From: Brevibacterium iodinum ATCC 49514
GTDB taxonomy: Bacteria > Actinomycetota > Actinomycetes > Actinomycetales > Brevibacteriaceae
Length of the DNA: 64,000 nucleotides
NCBI RefSeq assembly: GCF_900169265.1
Contig: NZ_FXYX01000018.1
Location: forward strand, 1-64,000
Reading direction: 5' to 3'
A model generated the notes under the pieces. It worked only from the letters and a program-made list of their open reading frames with translations. It was not told the origin of the DNA and did not search any database. Shown piece after piece: positions 7,862 through 16,907 of this stretch. The first letter of the stretch is position 1. Every line of letters begins with the position of its first letter. The position numbers were made by a program, and so were the translations under genes.

Positions 7862-9268
7862 TCACCCTTCTCTTTCGACAGTGGTTTCTGTCACCGTCGT
7901 CACCGTGGGCGGTTCGACTGAGTACACGCTCTCGGGGGTATGGGTGCGCTCGATCATCGACTTCTGAACGCGCAGACTCTCGGAGGGAATCTTGGACCGG
8001 TCTTCCAACCCCAGCGCAGGCATCTCCGGAATTCCGATCATGCGTGAGTACTCGTGTGCAATGCGGCTGTTGACCCCACCATCGTCCAGACTCTCTCGCT
8101 CTACATTCGACAAGCGCCGCCAGCGATCGCTCACCTCTTTCTGTTCTGAGCTCATCACGTCATAGCACGCCATGCCGAGTCCTTGGCCGCGCAGAGTCGC
8201 AGTCCGCGGGACATGTCGCCGCGCCGTCATCTCGTCCCAATCCAGCTGGTCTCGCTCGAACGACGCTTCCACATATTCGCGCACTTGGTCGCCTGTCTTG
8301 TCCACGTCGGGATACCACGTGGCCGGGTTCTTCGGGGTCAGCCGCAGCGCGCTCTCGACACTGGATTTCTCAGCTAATCGACCCGCTTTGCTGGCCATGA
8401 TGTCGTTGACCTGGTGAGGAAAGCGCTCTGACAGACTGCGCCGGACTCCAGCCATAAACGGTGCTGTCCGTTGCGCCCCTTGGTGCAGAGCCGCTGAGTA
8501 CGCGATCATCGCCGCGCCCCGGCTTGCCGCTACGCGTTCGTTGACTTCGAACACCTCGTGCACAGATTCCGGGACGTGCTCATCCCGAAGCGTCTCTCGA
8601 AACCCTCGTGCGGCTGACAAGTACTTTCGTGCTGCCACTTCCACGTGCTCGTTTGCCGCCGTCATCTCCTGTTTCACATAACGTTCGGCCTCGGCTCTTT
8701 GCTGTGGCTGGCGCGCCATCTCCTGTGCATGAACCAGGGCATCGATGATCCGACGCCGAAGTAGCATTACCGTTTCATCAGCTTCGAGCAGGTCCATCGG
8801 ACTGCCGTTGCTCTCGCCCGAACCGACATAGGTGTCGTGTTCGTCTTCCCACCACCGTGAAGCATCGCCGCGTGCTGGGACTCTCTCAGTGCGGTTCGGA
8901 TTGCGAGCGTCGGCTATCGCATCTTCGACTACGCGTTCCAGAACTCCGTCATCGACTTCGTTACGTCCCTGACCGATGTGGTTTTCCATCTGCCAGACAA
9001 GCGTTGGCGATGACTTGAGCCGGTCGAGGTCTCCGTAGGCATCTCCAACGTCTGCTAGGCCATAGATTCTGTCCCCGCGATCACTTCCGGCTTCTTCTTC
9101 CTGCTTTTGCAATTGCCGTTCGTAGTCCGCCAACTCGTTCCATCGTTCCCATCGCAGGGACACGTCCTCGGGGCTATTTCCGACAATTCCCAGCCGCATG
9201 GCCTCTCCCGGAGGAGAGGCCGCAAGGTCCTGGTGGAGCAGTTTCAGTCCGTCGTTGTTCATCCTCAT
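7862..9268 (-). CDS. Hypothetical helical protein, paralogue set member D
   Basis: This 468-residue protein has no signal peptide or membrane segment. I chose the ATG at 9268 because GGGAAGG lies just upstream and because an earlier ATG at 9310 would overlap the previous gene by 32 bases. The middle contains PFMAGV...SSVESAL followed by a P-x-NPATW motif, which lines up with PWLAGL...ASLEAGV and PPDPAKW in the upstream gene (9279-10526). The two are therefore probably paralogues. The function is unknown; it is co-transcribed with ssb and the DarB-like gene. Confidence 0.75.
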   Translation of the reverse strand: MRMNNDGLKLLHQDLAASPPGEAMRLGIVGNSPEDVSLRWERWNELADYERQLQKQEEEAGSDRGDRIYGLADVGDAYGDLDRLKSSPTLVWQMENHIGQGRNEVDDGVLERVVEDAIADARNPNRTERVPARGDASRWWEDEHDTYVGSGESNGSPMDLLEADETVMLLRRRIIDALVHAQEMARQPQQRAEAERYVKQEMTAANEHVEVAARKYLSAARGFRETLRDEHVPESVHEVFEVNERVAASRGAAMIAYSAALHQGAQRTAPFMAGVRRSLSERFPHQVNDIMASKAGRLAEKSSVESALRLTPKNPATWYPDVDKTGDQVREYVEASFERDQLDWDEMTARRHVPRTATLRGQGLGMACYDVMSSEQKEVSDRWRRLSNVERESLDDGGVNSRIAHEYSRMIGIPEMPALGLEDRSKIPSESLRVQKSMIERTHTPESVYSVEPPTVTTVTETTVEREG

Positions 9269-9278
9269 ACCTTCCCGT

Positions 9279-10526
9279 TCATCGACCCATATCGACGGTG
9301 GCAGAGGCATCCGCCGTCCTCGGACCGGCTGTCATGTAAACCTGTTCACGTTTCACACCCAGCACTGTTTGACCTGCGCTGTGCACTGGCACTGCTCGAG
9401 CGTTATTCAAAGCTTCTGTCAACGCATCACATTTGCTGACTACTTGTTTGGCCTCAGCATCGATATCAGCAACTTCGCGTCGATCCTCCGCCGCCGGTTC
9501 GTCAGCTTCCATCCTCACCAGGAATCGATCATGGATTTTCTGTGCATACGAAACAGCTGACCATTTGGTTATTTCCGTACGGTCTTTCAATTCTTCGAGC
9601 TGCTGGGCGCCCATCACGATCTGCACTGAATGATCGTCCACAGACGTCAACGCCTCATGCTCTTTGCCCATATATGTCCGAGCTCTTTCCCATTCCGGAC
9701 GTGTCATCGTCACTGTGACATCCGGTTCCTGTTGGAGAGATTTGTTCGGAGCTGGGAATGAGTCCACATCGGTAGGAATCCCTTGATTCAGTGCCCACCA
9801 ATTGCTCGTTGCGCCAGTCCCCTCCATGAGCACAAGCTCGGCACGAGCACGCGCGTCCGAAACAGCGAGACTGTTCCCGTCGGTACGCAAGCAACTCTGT
9901 TTAAGTCGTTTCCCCACCTCGTCTCGTAGAACGCCGCCAGCCGGTAACTCTTCCGTTTCGTTCGTTTCCCACGGGCCATAGTCCTGCCGTCTCCACACGT
10001 CTGCGTCTCGCTTATAGGCCTCGATTCGTTGGAAACCCCCTCGATCTGCAGCTGTCCACTTTGCGGGGTCCGGTGGCATACACGACACCCCGGCTTCCAG
10101 ACTTGCCTGCTGAGTCAGTCGCCAACTCGGAGTGCTCCGTAATTCCTCAAGCAGTTCGGGCCGGACCACTTCTGCCGTTGTGGTTGATAGTCCGGCCAGC
10201 CACGGCCGCTCATAACTACTCGCGCCCTCAAACGCCTCGGAGAATCCCCGGAGTTCCTCTGCCCGTGCGCTCATCTCTTCCTGCACATCCGGATCCACGG
10301 AAAGTTCGCTGACTGTCTGATAGTTTTCGACCGCAGATGCAACGCTTTCATCCGTGGCTGCAGTCTCCAGCTTCTGAAGGAGGTCCCATGCGATGGAACC
10401 TCGTTCGTCTGCTGGACTGATCATCAGCCGTTCATGCGCGTCCGCCAAGGCGTGCACCATGCGACTGCGCATCGAACGGACTTGAGCATCTGCATGCTTG
10501 ATCATCTGCTCCTGAAGATCCGCCAT
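9279..10526 (-). CDS. Hypothetical helical protein, paralogue set member E
   Basis: This 415-residue acidic helical protein begins MADLQEQMIKHADAQVRSM. It starts seven bases after the ssb stop codon and ends 10 bases before member D, so the order ssb-E-D-C-methylase/helicase looks like a single transcription unit apart from the extra promoter at about 6980. The shared motif P-(F/W)-(M/L)-A-G-(V/L) ... S-(V/L)-E-(S/A) ... P-x-(N/D)-P-A-x-W links it to member D. No catalytic motif is visible and I do not recognise the family. Confidence 0.75.
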   Translation of the reverse strand: MADLQEQMIKHADAQVRSMRSRMVHALADAHERLMISPADERGSIAWDLLQKLETAATDESVASAVENYQTVSELSVDPDVQEEMSARAEELRGFSEAFEGASSYERPWLAGLSTTTAEVVRPELLEELRSTPSWRLTQQASLEAGVSCMPPDPAKWTAADRGGFQRIEAYKRDADVWRRQDYGPWETNETEELPAGGVLRDEVGKRLKQSCLRTDGNSLAVSDARARAELVLMEGTGATSNWWALNQGIPTDVDSFPAPNKSLQQEPDVTVTMTRPEWERARTYMGKEHEALTSVDDHSVQIVMGAQQLEELKDRTEITKWSAVSYAQKIHDRFLVRMEADEPAAEDRREVADIDAEAKQVVSKCDALTEALNNARAVPVHSAGQTVLGVKREQVYMTAGPRTADASATVDMGR

Positions 10527-10532
10527 GCCTGA

Positions 10533-11105
10533 TCACCGATCCATTCCCACATCCGGAGTCTGGTCCGGACTAGGTGGAGCGTACGACTGCTGCTGTTGGT
10601 GAACGGGCTGGCCTCGATCAGCGAACCGTTGCGAATGCTGTGGGTATGGGTCCGGGGCTGTGCCCCAAGCCGGCGCACCGCCTTGTTCCACCCCCGGACC
10701 GGACACGTTCTGATTCACTTCCGGCTGCACATCCCTACCAGGCGCAATTCTGCCCCGACCTTGGGGCTCATGCATATAGCTCGCCGCTACGTCGTGTGCA
10801 TACAGTTTGTGTCCGACTCGCTGTTCCCCGGTCTTCTTATCCACGAATGGTTTCGGTACATAGTTGCCGTTCACTGCTACCCGCTGGCCCTTTTCCAGAG
10901 AGGCCATGATGTTGTCACGGAGCTTCGCGTTGTCGACCGTAACTTCGTATCGAGTTGCTTTGGCGTCTTTCCATTCGTTTGTTTCTGGGTCTCTGTAGCG
11001 TTTGTTCTCCATCACCGGGAACGCGGCGAACTGCGTTCCGTCCGGCGCGGACCTCAGTTCGGGATCGGCTGCGACGTTTCCGCTGATGGTGCGTTTCTCG
11101 GCCAT
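10533..11105 (-). CDS. ssb: Single-stranded DNA-binding protein
   Basis: The 190-residue product begins MAEKRTISGNVAADPELR, the usual first strand of an SSB OB fold, and continues with the typical RYEVTVDN and ALRDNI-like strands up to about residue 110. A disordered Gly/Pro/Gln-rich tail follows, ending GMDR instead of the usual acidic DDDIPF-type tip, so partner binding may differ from chromosomal SSB. It binds single-stranded DNA during replication or conjugative transfer. The ATG at 11105 has AAGGGAG upstream; a GTG at 11114 is possible. It heads block 3. Confidence 0.9.
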   Translation of the reverse strand: MAEKRTISGNVAADPELRSAPDGTQFAAFPVMENKRYRDPETNEWKDAKATRYEVTVDNAKLRDNIMASLEKGQRVAVNGNYVPKPFVDKKTGEQRVGHKLYAHDVAASYMHEPQGRGRIAPGRDVQPEVNQNVSGPGVEQGGAPAWGTAPDPYPQHSQRFADRGQPVHQQQQSYAPPSPDQTPDVGMDR

Positions 11106-11221
11106 TGTGGTCACTCTCCCTTGTTCGGTAGCCGCCTTATTGCGACTCACCCGGAGTACGTGACCACCGCACACCCCCGTAGAGTGACAAACATTTTCCG
11201 AAGACCAAGGCGAATACAGAT

Positions 11222-11254
11222 GAAAGCGGCAACCATTACTTGGTCGCCGCTTTC
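11222..11254 (-). terminator. Hairpin terminator of the transfer operon
   Basis: A perfect 9-bp stem (GAAAGCGGC / GCCGCTTTC) with a 15-base loop lies just after the stop codon of the last gene of block 2. On the minus strand it is followed by a T-rich stretch. It separates the transfer operon from ssb, whose promoter must lie in 11106-11221. Confidence 0.65.
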
Positions 11255-11278
11255 TGCCGTTCGAGATGGATCTCTCAC

Positions 11279-11719
11279 TCAATGCCCCAGACTGGCTGGC
11301 ACTCTGATTCCGGTGACGGGGGCTTCGGAGACCGCCACCGTCAGCGATTCCAACGAATCAACCTTCGGGAATTCTCCACCGTGCCAAGAAACGATTTCAT
11401 CAAACGTCAGCCCGTCGATCACTTGTGACCTTGGTGCACCCCACCTCGTCACAGCGAATACACCGGTAAGTGACCAATCGTCGCGCCACTCGCGGCCCTC
11501 CCTGCGAGACCTCAAATGGAATCCCTCCCCGGGGTCATAACTGATTCTCAGCCACTCACTCGCCACTTCTGGGACATCGACGGGGCGCTGGCATTGAAGA
11601 ACCAGTCCCAATCCAAACACCTTATTCTCGAATCCCCCATGTTCTACCGGCCAGAACGACATACACCATTCACGAGACACGTATCCTCCTTGGCTCTCCT
11701 GATGCCATGTATCCGTCAT
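11279..11719 (-). CDS. Hypothetical protein, last gene of the transfer operon
   Basis: This 146-residue protein is rich in aromatic residues and begins MTDTWHQESQGGYVSREW. It has no membrane segment. Its ATG overlaps the TGA of the upstream gene by four bases (ATGA), which indicates translational coupling. A hairpin terminator follows directly. I recognise no family; position in the operon is the only clue. Confidence 0.75.
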   Translation of the reverse strand: MTDTWHQESQGGYVSREWCMSFWPVEHGGFENKVFGLGLVLQCQRPVDVPEVASEWLRISYDPGEGFHLRSRREGREWRDDWSLTGVFAVTRWGAPRSQVIDGLTFDEIVSWHGGEFPKVDSLESLTVAVSEAPVTGIRVPASLGH

Positions 11720-12624
11720 CGTTCTTCGTCTCCCGGTCCCATCGTTTCCTCATCTTCTGGTGGCTGGTTCTCCCCGCTGTTCTCGTCCTCTTTCTCTTCC
11801 AATCCTGACCACGTTGCCATTTCGTCATCCGACCGTTCCCAAATCAGGTCGGCCGCTTCTGGGAACTGCTCGGTCTTCAACGTCAGGATCGCGTCAGTCC
11901 CACCGGGCACTCCGTCGCCGGTCAGCACTGATGTCCGTTCGCCTCGGGCTTTTCTCACTGGACCCGCTCCACCGACGTTCGACTCGCTGACGATCTCTCC
12001 GTTGTCATCGACAACTCTGACCCGGACGTATTCTGCTTCGGCATCGGCACCGGGTCGTTCAACCGTCTTCGTCTCGACTCGTGTGAACACCGTCCGTTCC
12101 CAAAGGTCTTCGTCATAGTCTCGCTGCACAGGGTCCGGCTCTTTATGCTGCCCGTCAGCGCAGCTGCCGAGTTCCTTGACCTGCTCACGTAGGCGCATCA
12201 TCATCTGTTGGAGCTGGGGTAGCCACATCCACATTGCGTTGACCGTTGGTGCGCCTTCTTCCCATGTTTTGTACTCAAGGTTCATCGCCGCATGGAGTTC
12301 GGCCACGATTTCGGAATGGCGGAACCAGCATCCCGGTATTACTGCCTTGTTGATCTTGAACTCCGCAATCAACCAGTCCACCCATCGTCGGAGGCCGACC
12401 CATGCTTCTTGCTGTAGCTCGACTGGGATTTCCCGCCACCGAAGACCCAACCATGCCGGATATTCTGGCTCCTCAGCCAATCCCATCAGACCTGGGTCTA
12501 AGTACGATTCCGTCGTGTTTTCGTATACCTGGTCCGGTCGTGTGACCCTTTCGAGCAGCGCGTCCAGATCACTGGGGTCAACTTCTTCTTCGGATTCAGG
12601 TTGCACCTCGTTGTCATCGACCAT
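11716..12624 (-). CDS. Hypothetical acidic protein of the transfer operon
   Basis: This 302-residue protein has an acidic N-terminus (MVDDNEVQPESEEEVDPSD), a Trp-rich middle (around residues 60-140) and a very acidic C-terminal tail. There are no membrane segments. I chose the ATG at 12624 because GAGGGGCGG lies upstream; an ATG at 12663 is also in frame but falls deep inside the previous gene. It overlaps the previous gene by 11 bases and the next by four. The function is unknown. Confidence 0.75.
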   Translation of the reverse strand: MVDDNEVQPESEEEVDPSDLDALLERVTRPDQVYENTTESYLDPGLMGLAEEPEYPAWLGLRWREIPVELQQEAWVGLRRWVDWLIAEFKINKAVIPGCWFRHSEIVAELHAAMNLEYKTWEEGAPTVNAMWMWLPQLQQMMMRLREQVKELGSCADGQHKEPDPVQRDYDEDLWERTVFTRVETKTVERPGADAEAEYVRVRVVDDNGEIVSESNVGGAGPVRKARGERTSVLTGDGVPGGTDAILTLKTEQFPEAADLIWERSDDEMATWSGLEEKEDENSGENQPPEDEETMGPGDEER

Positions 12625-12952
12625 CGTTACCGCCCCTCTTCTGATATTTTCGTGCATTCGCACACACAGCTTCCGCGAGTCTCCGTATCATCGACCCGAT
12701 CACTTTCGCGGCTTTTCCATCCCCGCATTCTTCTTTCATCAGCTCATGGGCCGTGGTGTGGCAAAGTTCCGAACACAGCCAGTACCCAGCTCCACCACTG
12801 TTAACGGATGCAGCACACTCTTCGACGCTTTCGTGGTCCGTCGTGATCGAGTGCCAATCGAGCTCCGCAAATCTGCCGCAAACCTCACACAACATGGGTC
12901 GACTGCCGTTCGTTCCCATCGTTGTTCCTCCGTTTGCAATGTTCGTTGTCAT
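12614..12952 (-). CDS. Small Cys/His-rich, probably zinc-binding protein
   Basis: The 112-residue product contains LCEVCGRF near residue 22 and YWLCSELCHTTAH about 45 residues later, a pattern expected for a zinc-binding fold such as a degenerate HNH or zinc ribbon. The start at 12952 was chosen because ATGA overlaps the stop of the HNH gene and GGGAAG lies upstream; the longer frame would run through that gene. The partner relation with the adjacent HNH nuclease is inferred from coupling only. Confidence 0.7.
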   Translation of the reverse strand: MTTNIANGGTTMGTNGSRPMLCEVCGRFAELDWHSITTDHESVEECAASVNSGGAGYWLCSELCHTTAHELMKEECGDGKAAKVIGSMIRRLAEAVCANARKYQKRGGNDGR

Positions 12953-13335
12953 TGTTCTTCCCATCGTGTTCGAAGGAATGTGACGATCACGAGCGTTGCT
13001 CTCCGTCGATTCCATCCGTGAAACTCGCGTTTCCTGTCCATCAGCCGGTGCACCGCTTGATGATGTTCCCGGCACAACGGCATCAGATCCTCATCTGCTT
13101 CTTTCGCCGCCCACGTTCCGTCTCCCTTATCCACCACTCCGTCGTACGAGACGTGGTGCAGATCAAGACTTTTTGTGTCTTCCAATCGCAATCCGCATAC
13201 CTGGCAGGCTGGTTCGAATCCGGCTGACCGGCGGTCACGGAACCACCGTCGCCGTCTCCAGTGCCATTGTTGAGACTGCAGATACCCCTTTTGGTAGCTG
13301 CTCGATCCAGTCCTGGTGAGACTCAGCCGACTCAT
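12949..13335 (-). CDS. HNH endonuclease-like protein
   Basis: This 128-residue basic protein has the elements of an HNH nuclease: CQVCGL near residue 45, LDLHHVSYDG near 58 carrying the paired histidines, and LMPLCREHHQAVH near 85. These residues bind zinc and the catalytic metal in the family. It lies between the coupling-protein gene and the zinc-binding gene and is coupled to the latter by an ATGA overlap. A nuclease within a transfer operon could nick or process DNA, but the substrate is unknown. The start at 13335 has only a weak ribosome-binding site. Confidence 0.75.
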   Translation of the reverse strand: MSRLSLTRTGSSSYQKGYLQSQQWHWRRRRWFRDRRSAGFEPACQVCGLRLEDTKSLDLHHVSYDGVVDKGDGTWAAKEADEDLMPLCREHHQAVHRLMDRKREFHGWNRRRATLVIVTFLRTRWEEQ

Positions 13336-13350
13336 CTTGCATCACCCGAT

Positions 13351-15333
13351 TCAGAACATCGTGATCGACGGTTTGTCCGCCGAGTCCTCATTGCTCGGCT
13401 GTTCGTCGTCGGTCTTCGCCTCCGGCTCCTGCCGGACCTCGCCTGTGGCTTCGTCAGTGTCGACGACTTCGCTCGCGACAATTTCTCCGTCTTCCATCGA
13501 GCCGAGGTGCTTCTCCCAGGAGTCTTCCTCTCCCTCGTCGAGGAGTGACTGTGCGTACAGCTTCTTCGTCATGTTGATTTCTTCTGCGTACTTCGACTTC
13601 CAGTACGGGGTCAGCTTCATCAGCATGGGACGGTTGTTCCGGAAAAACACGACAGCCCAACCGAAAGGCAGGCGGTGCAGCTCCGACACCTCAAAGACCT
13701 TCTTTTCATGAAGCTGGTCTGAAACGCTCGACCCATCTTTCTGCCGTGTCTTTGACGAGCGCACCACTTCACGCTGGCCTGCCAGTGTCGACAGCACTTC
13801 GAGGTCTTGGGTGTTTGACGCGCCTCCGAGCTGAATTTTCACAGTCGCTGCGTCGAAGATGGCTGACGCCGCTTGCTCACCCCACGAGTTCCGTACCTGC
13901 GCCATGGACTGGAACACCGCCATCACGCAGATACCGACACCACCTCCATCAGCCATGAGAGGTACAAGGCCTTCCCACGCCTTGGTGATGTTCGCGATCT
14001 CATCGAGGACCAACATCATCGGCGGGTCGAGACGGTTGCCCTCGCTCTTGGCTGCGATTTCACGTGCCCGTTCTGTGATGGCGTCCATCATCGCCACGAG
14101 GAATGGTCCGGCCGAGGATCCGCCCGTCTTGGTTCCCACGATGTACAGGGTGCCCGATTTCTGGATGAATTCATCGATGTTGAATTCTTCGTCCTTGGTC
14201 TTCGGATTCATCACGTCGCGCACGTTATCGACGCTCAGTCCTCCGACTGCGTTCGCGACTCCGAACCACTTGTTTGTTCGCATTTTCGGGTCCGACTCGA
14301 TTTCGGATTCTAAACTGGTTGCCCAACCACGGGCAGCACGACCTGCTTCTTCGTGCTCTCGCAAAATTTTCACTGCGTCTTTAGCTTCGGCGGGAGAAGT
14401 GCCCCATTTCATGAGCGTGTCGACGCCTTCCCCGGCCAGGGCACACGCGTGAAGTAGTGCCTGCATGATGCCGATTGCTGGTGGTCGCCACTCCGAATTC
14501 GACGAATCTTCGCTCAGACCGGCAGCCGACACCAACGACGTTGCACGCTGGTTCGCCACTCGTGCCGTCTCGCACCCTGTGATAGGTGACCATTTAAGTG
14601 TTGTCGGCTTCCCCGTCAGTCCCTGCGGGTCGAACAGTGTCACCGGCCCCCGCTTTGCGCGGATCGCCGCTGTCATTGCGTAGTTGTCAGCCCGTGAGGA
14701 CGTCGTGATCACTGGCCCTGGGGCGTCGATGATCGCCTTGACGAGAATGTTCACGCCTTTACCGGACCGTGGTGGCCCGATGAACACGATTGATTCCTCG
14801 AGAGCGATCCACGACTGAATACCCTCGGAGTATCCGAATTCAATGTTCGCTTTCTCCGGTAGCGGCTTCTCTTTCAGAGTTGGTCGCACCTTCCCGACCA
14901 CCTTGACCGCAGCCTTGTGCCCCATCGCCTTATTCACTTCACGACGCTTCGCTACACCGCGCCGTTCCCGAAGCCTCTTGACGAAGTACCCATCTGATTC
15001 CAAATACTCCCGGTACTTGATCACGCCCACAATGGCCCCGGAGACGACCAGGATAAGTGTAATGACCCACACGGTCACAATTGCGCCGCCGGGTGCGGCG
15101 CAACCCTCTGTTGTCTGTCCGAACACCGATGCATCCCCGGTGCCGAAGAAACTGAACACGTCGAACACACCAGAAGGTGCTGCCCAAGCCCCGCACGCAA
15201 TCCTGTTCACGAGCATCGCCGCACCCGTCAACAAACCCAGGACTCCGATCAAGCCGCCCACGATATAGAGGATGATGTCTTCTCGGGACGTCGCCGTCAT
15301 CTGGTTCTCCCGCTCTTGGAAAAGTCCCATCAC
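13351..15333 (-). CDS. VirD4/TraG-type conjugative coupling protein
   Basis: This 660-residue protein has two N-terminal membrane segments (about residues 22-45 and 83-105), a Walker A motif IGPPRSGKG near 185 and a Walker B motif MMLVLDEIAN near 430, followed by a TraM-recognition-like region and an acidic tail. Type IV coupling proteins pump the relaxase-DNA complex into the secretion channel at the inner membrane. It overlaps the VirB4-like gene upstream. The start is either the GTG at 15333 (GGAAAGG at good distance) or the ATG at 15330. Confidence 0.9.
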   Translation of the reverse strand: MMGLFQERENQMTATSREDIILYIVGGLIGVLGLLTGAAMLVNRIACGAWAAPSGVFDVFSFFGTGDASVFGQTTEGCAAPGGAIVTVWVITLILVVSGAIVGVIKYREYLESDGYFVKRLRERRGVAKRREVNKAMGHKAAVKVVGKVRPTLKEKPLPEKANIEFGYSEGIQSWIALEESIVFIGPPRSGKGVNILVKAIIDAPGPVITTSSRADNYAMTAAIRAKRGPVTLFDPQGLTGKPTTLKWSPITGCETARVANQRATSLVSAAGLSEDSSNSEWRPPAIGIMQALLHACALAGEGVDTLMKWGTSPAEAKDAVKILREHEEAGRAARGWATSLESEIESDPKMRTNKWFGVANAVGGLSVDNVRDVMNPKTKDEEFNIDEFIQKSGTLYIVGTKTGGSSAGPFLVAMMDAITERAREIAAKSEGNRLDPPMMLVLDEIANITKAWEGLVPLMADGGGVGICVMAVFQSMAQVRNSWGEQAASAIFDAATVKIQLGGASNTQDLEVLSTLAGQREVVRSSKTRQKDGSSVSDQLHEKKVFEVSELHRLPFGWAVVFFRNNRPMLMKLTPYWKSKYAEEINMTKKLYAQSLLDEGEEDSWEKHLGSMEDGEIVASEVVDTDEATGEVRQEPEAKTDDEQPSNEDSADKPSITMF

Positions 15334-16907
15334 GCAACATCCTTTCCCGCGTCTGGTGCCGCCCAGTCAGTGAAACTCTGTCCGCCTGCCGTGATCAATG
15401 GTTGTCCGTCCTTGTCTTCTCCGGAAGCGCGAAGACGCTGGTCAGTGTCGAACAGTGGAACTTCTTCTTCGGTGAGATCGTTTCGCACGTGGAACGTCTT
15501 CTGTCCCAGCCGCCATAGACCAGTTCCCTTTTCCAATGACTTCAACATTGAACGTTCCTTGTCGTTGAGCTCCAGTTCTTCTGTTGTGGAACGCAACGCG
15601 GCCGCGTCCTGTCGGTAGATCACTTTGATATCAGCGTCCGCGAGCAGTGATTTCGCCATTGCAGCCATCTGGGATCCTTGGTCGCCAGCCATGTTCAGGT
15701 CCGAGACTTTGTGCAAGATCAGGATGTTGAAGATGCCGTAGTCACGCGCCAACTTCCAGTTCTCGACCATCCGCTGAAGATCAGCCCGTGAAGTTACCGC
15801 GTCCCAGCCCTCCTCATAAACGACAAGTCTCTGGCCTCCATCAGGATTCGTGACCATTGCCTCGATCCACGTACCGCAGCACGCCGAGGCCACCCTGCGT
15901 CCGGTCTGAGTCGCACCGCGAAGTGCCGCTGTGTCGATGGAAACAGCAGGGAGGTCACCGTCGAACGTCACCGTTGACAGACCATCGAACATTCCCGCCA
16001 CGTCACCCGTGGACAACCGGCGCAGAGACAACCCCAACACTTCACAGGCATCGGCAATCAACGGCGGTGCAGTTTCCTGGGCTTTCTTGAGCGCGGCCTC
16101 CACGTCCGGAACGATCATCATCCGGCCGGCCTCTTTAGCAATATCGGCAGCGCCCTCAACTCCGTCCTCCAACGCCGCGTGCTCGGCAGGAGTCAGTTCC
16201 GCTTGTCCCGTCAGAATCTTCACGATTGTTTCGAGAATCGACAGACGACGAGTCCGAACCATCATGTCCCAGCCCTCGTCGGTCATCGGGTTACCCATTC
16301 GGTCAATGGAGGGACGGACTCCTTCTTCCAATGGGTTCAGCCGTGTCGGCAGACCTGGCCCGATCTGAATAACGCGTCCATTGAGACGCTGGATGACAGG
16401 AGTCCACTCCCCTTTCAGATCACTCGCTACCGCGAGTTTCTTACCGAACTGGACGAGTCGCGATGACCACGATTTCGCACAAGATGATTTTCCAGTGCCC
16501 ACAGTTCCGAACAAGAGCATGGCCATACCCGAGATGATTCCTCGCCGGTATAGATCCCAGGGGTCGATGCAGAACATTCCCCCACCGAACAAGTCCACGC
16601 CAATCGGAGGCCCGAACGTGCCGAGGTTTGGCCCCGCACAGAAAGGATAAGCCGTGGCCGCTGTATGCCCGGCGACCTTGACGCCTCCGTCGCGCACAGT
16701 CCTCGCTCCTCGTCCTGACTGCTTGCGTGGCTGGCCACCCGATCCCCACTTGCGCTTCGGGAATCCGGCTTTAAGGTCCCGCGTCGGATTCTCTTCTGCA
16801 AGGCGGCGTTCGGCTTCCATCCCTACCATTCGGATGATCCGGGACTGCCGTTTACGCGCCTTCTTATCTCCATCAACGAATGCAAATACGTTCTGTTTCT
16901 TCGCCAT
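15330..16907 (-). CDS. VirB4-like type IV secretion ATPase
   Basis: The 525-residue product has a Walker A motif FGTVGTGKSS near residue 135 and a Walker B-like segment RLVVYEEGWD near 367, with the C-terminal ATPase lobe but a short, basic N-terminus. This resembles VirB4/TrbE/TraE motor proteins of actinobacterial elements, whose N-terminal half is carried by a separate upstream gene (here probably 16907-18541). It energises assembly of the transfer channel at the inner membrane. The start codon overlaps the upstream stop as ATGA. Assignment to VirB4 rather than another HerA-type ATPase rests on context. Confidence 0.85.
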   Translation of the reverse strand: MAKKQNVFAFVDGDKKARKRQSRIIRMVGMEAERRLAEENPTRDLKAGFPKRKWGSGGQPRKQSGRGARTVRDGGVKVAGHTAATAYPFCAGPNLGTFGPPIGVDLFGGGMFCIDPWDLYRRGIISGMAMLLFGTVGTGKSSCAKSWSSRLVQFGKKLAVASDLKGEWTPVIQRLNGRVIQIGPGLPTRLNPLEEGVRPSIDRMGNPMTDEGWDMMVRTRRLSILETIVKILTGQAELTPAEHAALEDGVEGAADIAKEAGRMMIVPDVEAALKKAQETAPPLIADACEVLGLSLRRLSTGDVAGMFDGLSTVTFDGDLPAVSIDTAALRGATQTGRRVASACCGTWIEAMVTNPDGGQRLVVYEEGWDAVTSRADLQRMVENWKLARDYGIFNILILHKVSDLNMAGDQGSQMAAMAKSLLADADIKVIYRQDAAALRSTTEELELNDKERSMLKSLEKGTGLWRLGQKTFHVRNDLTEEEVPLFDTDQRLRASGEDKDGQPLITAGGQSFTDWAAPDAGKDVA

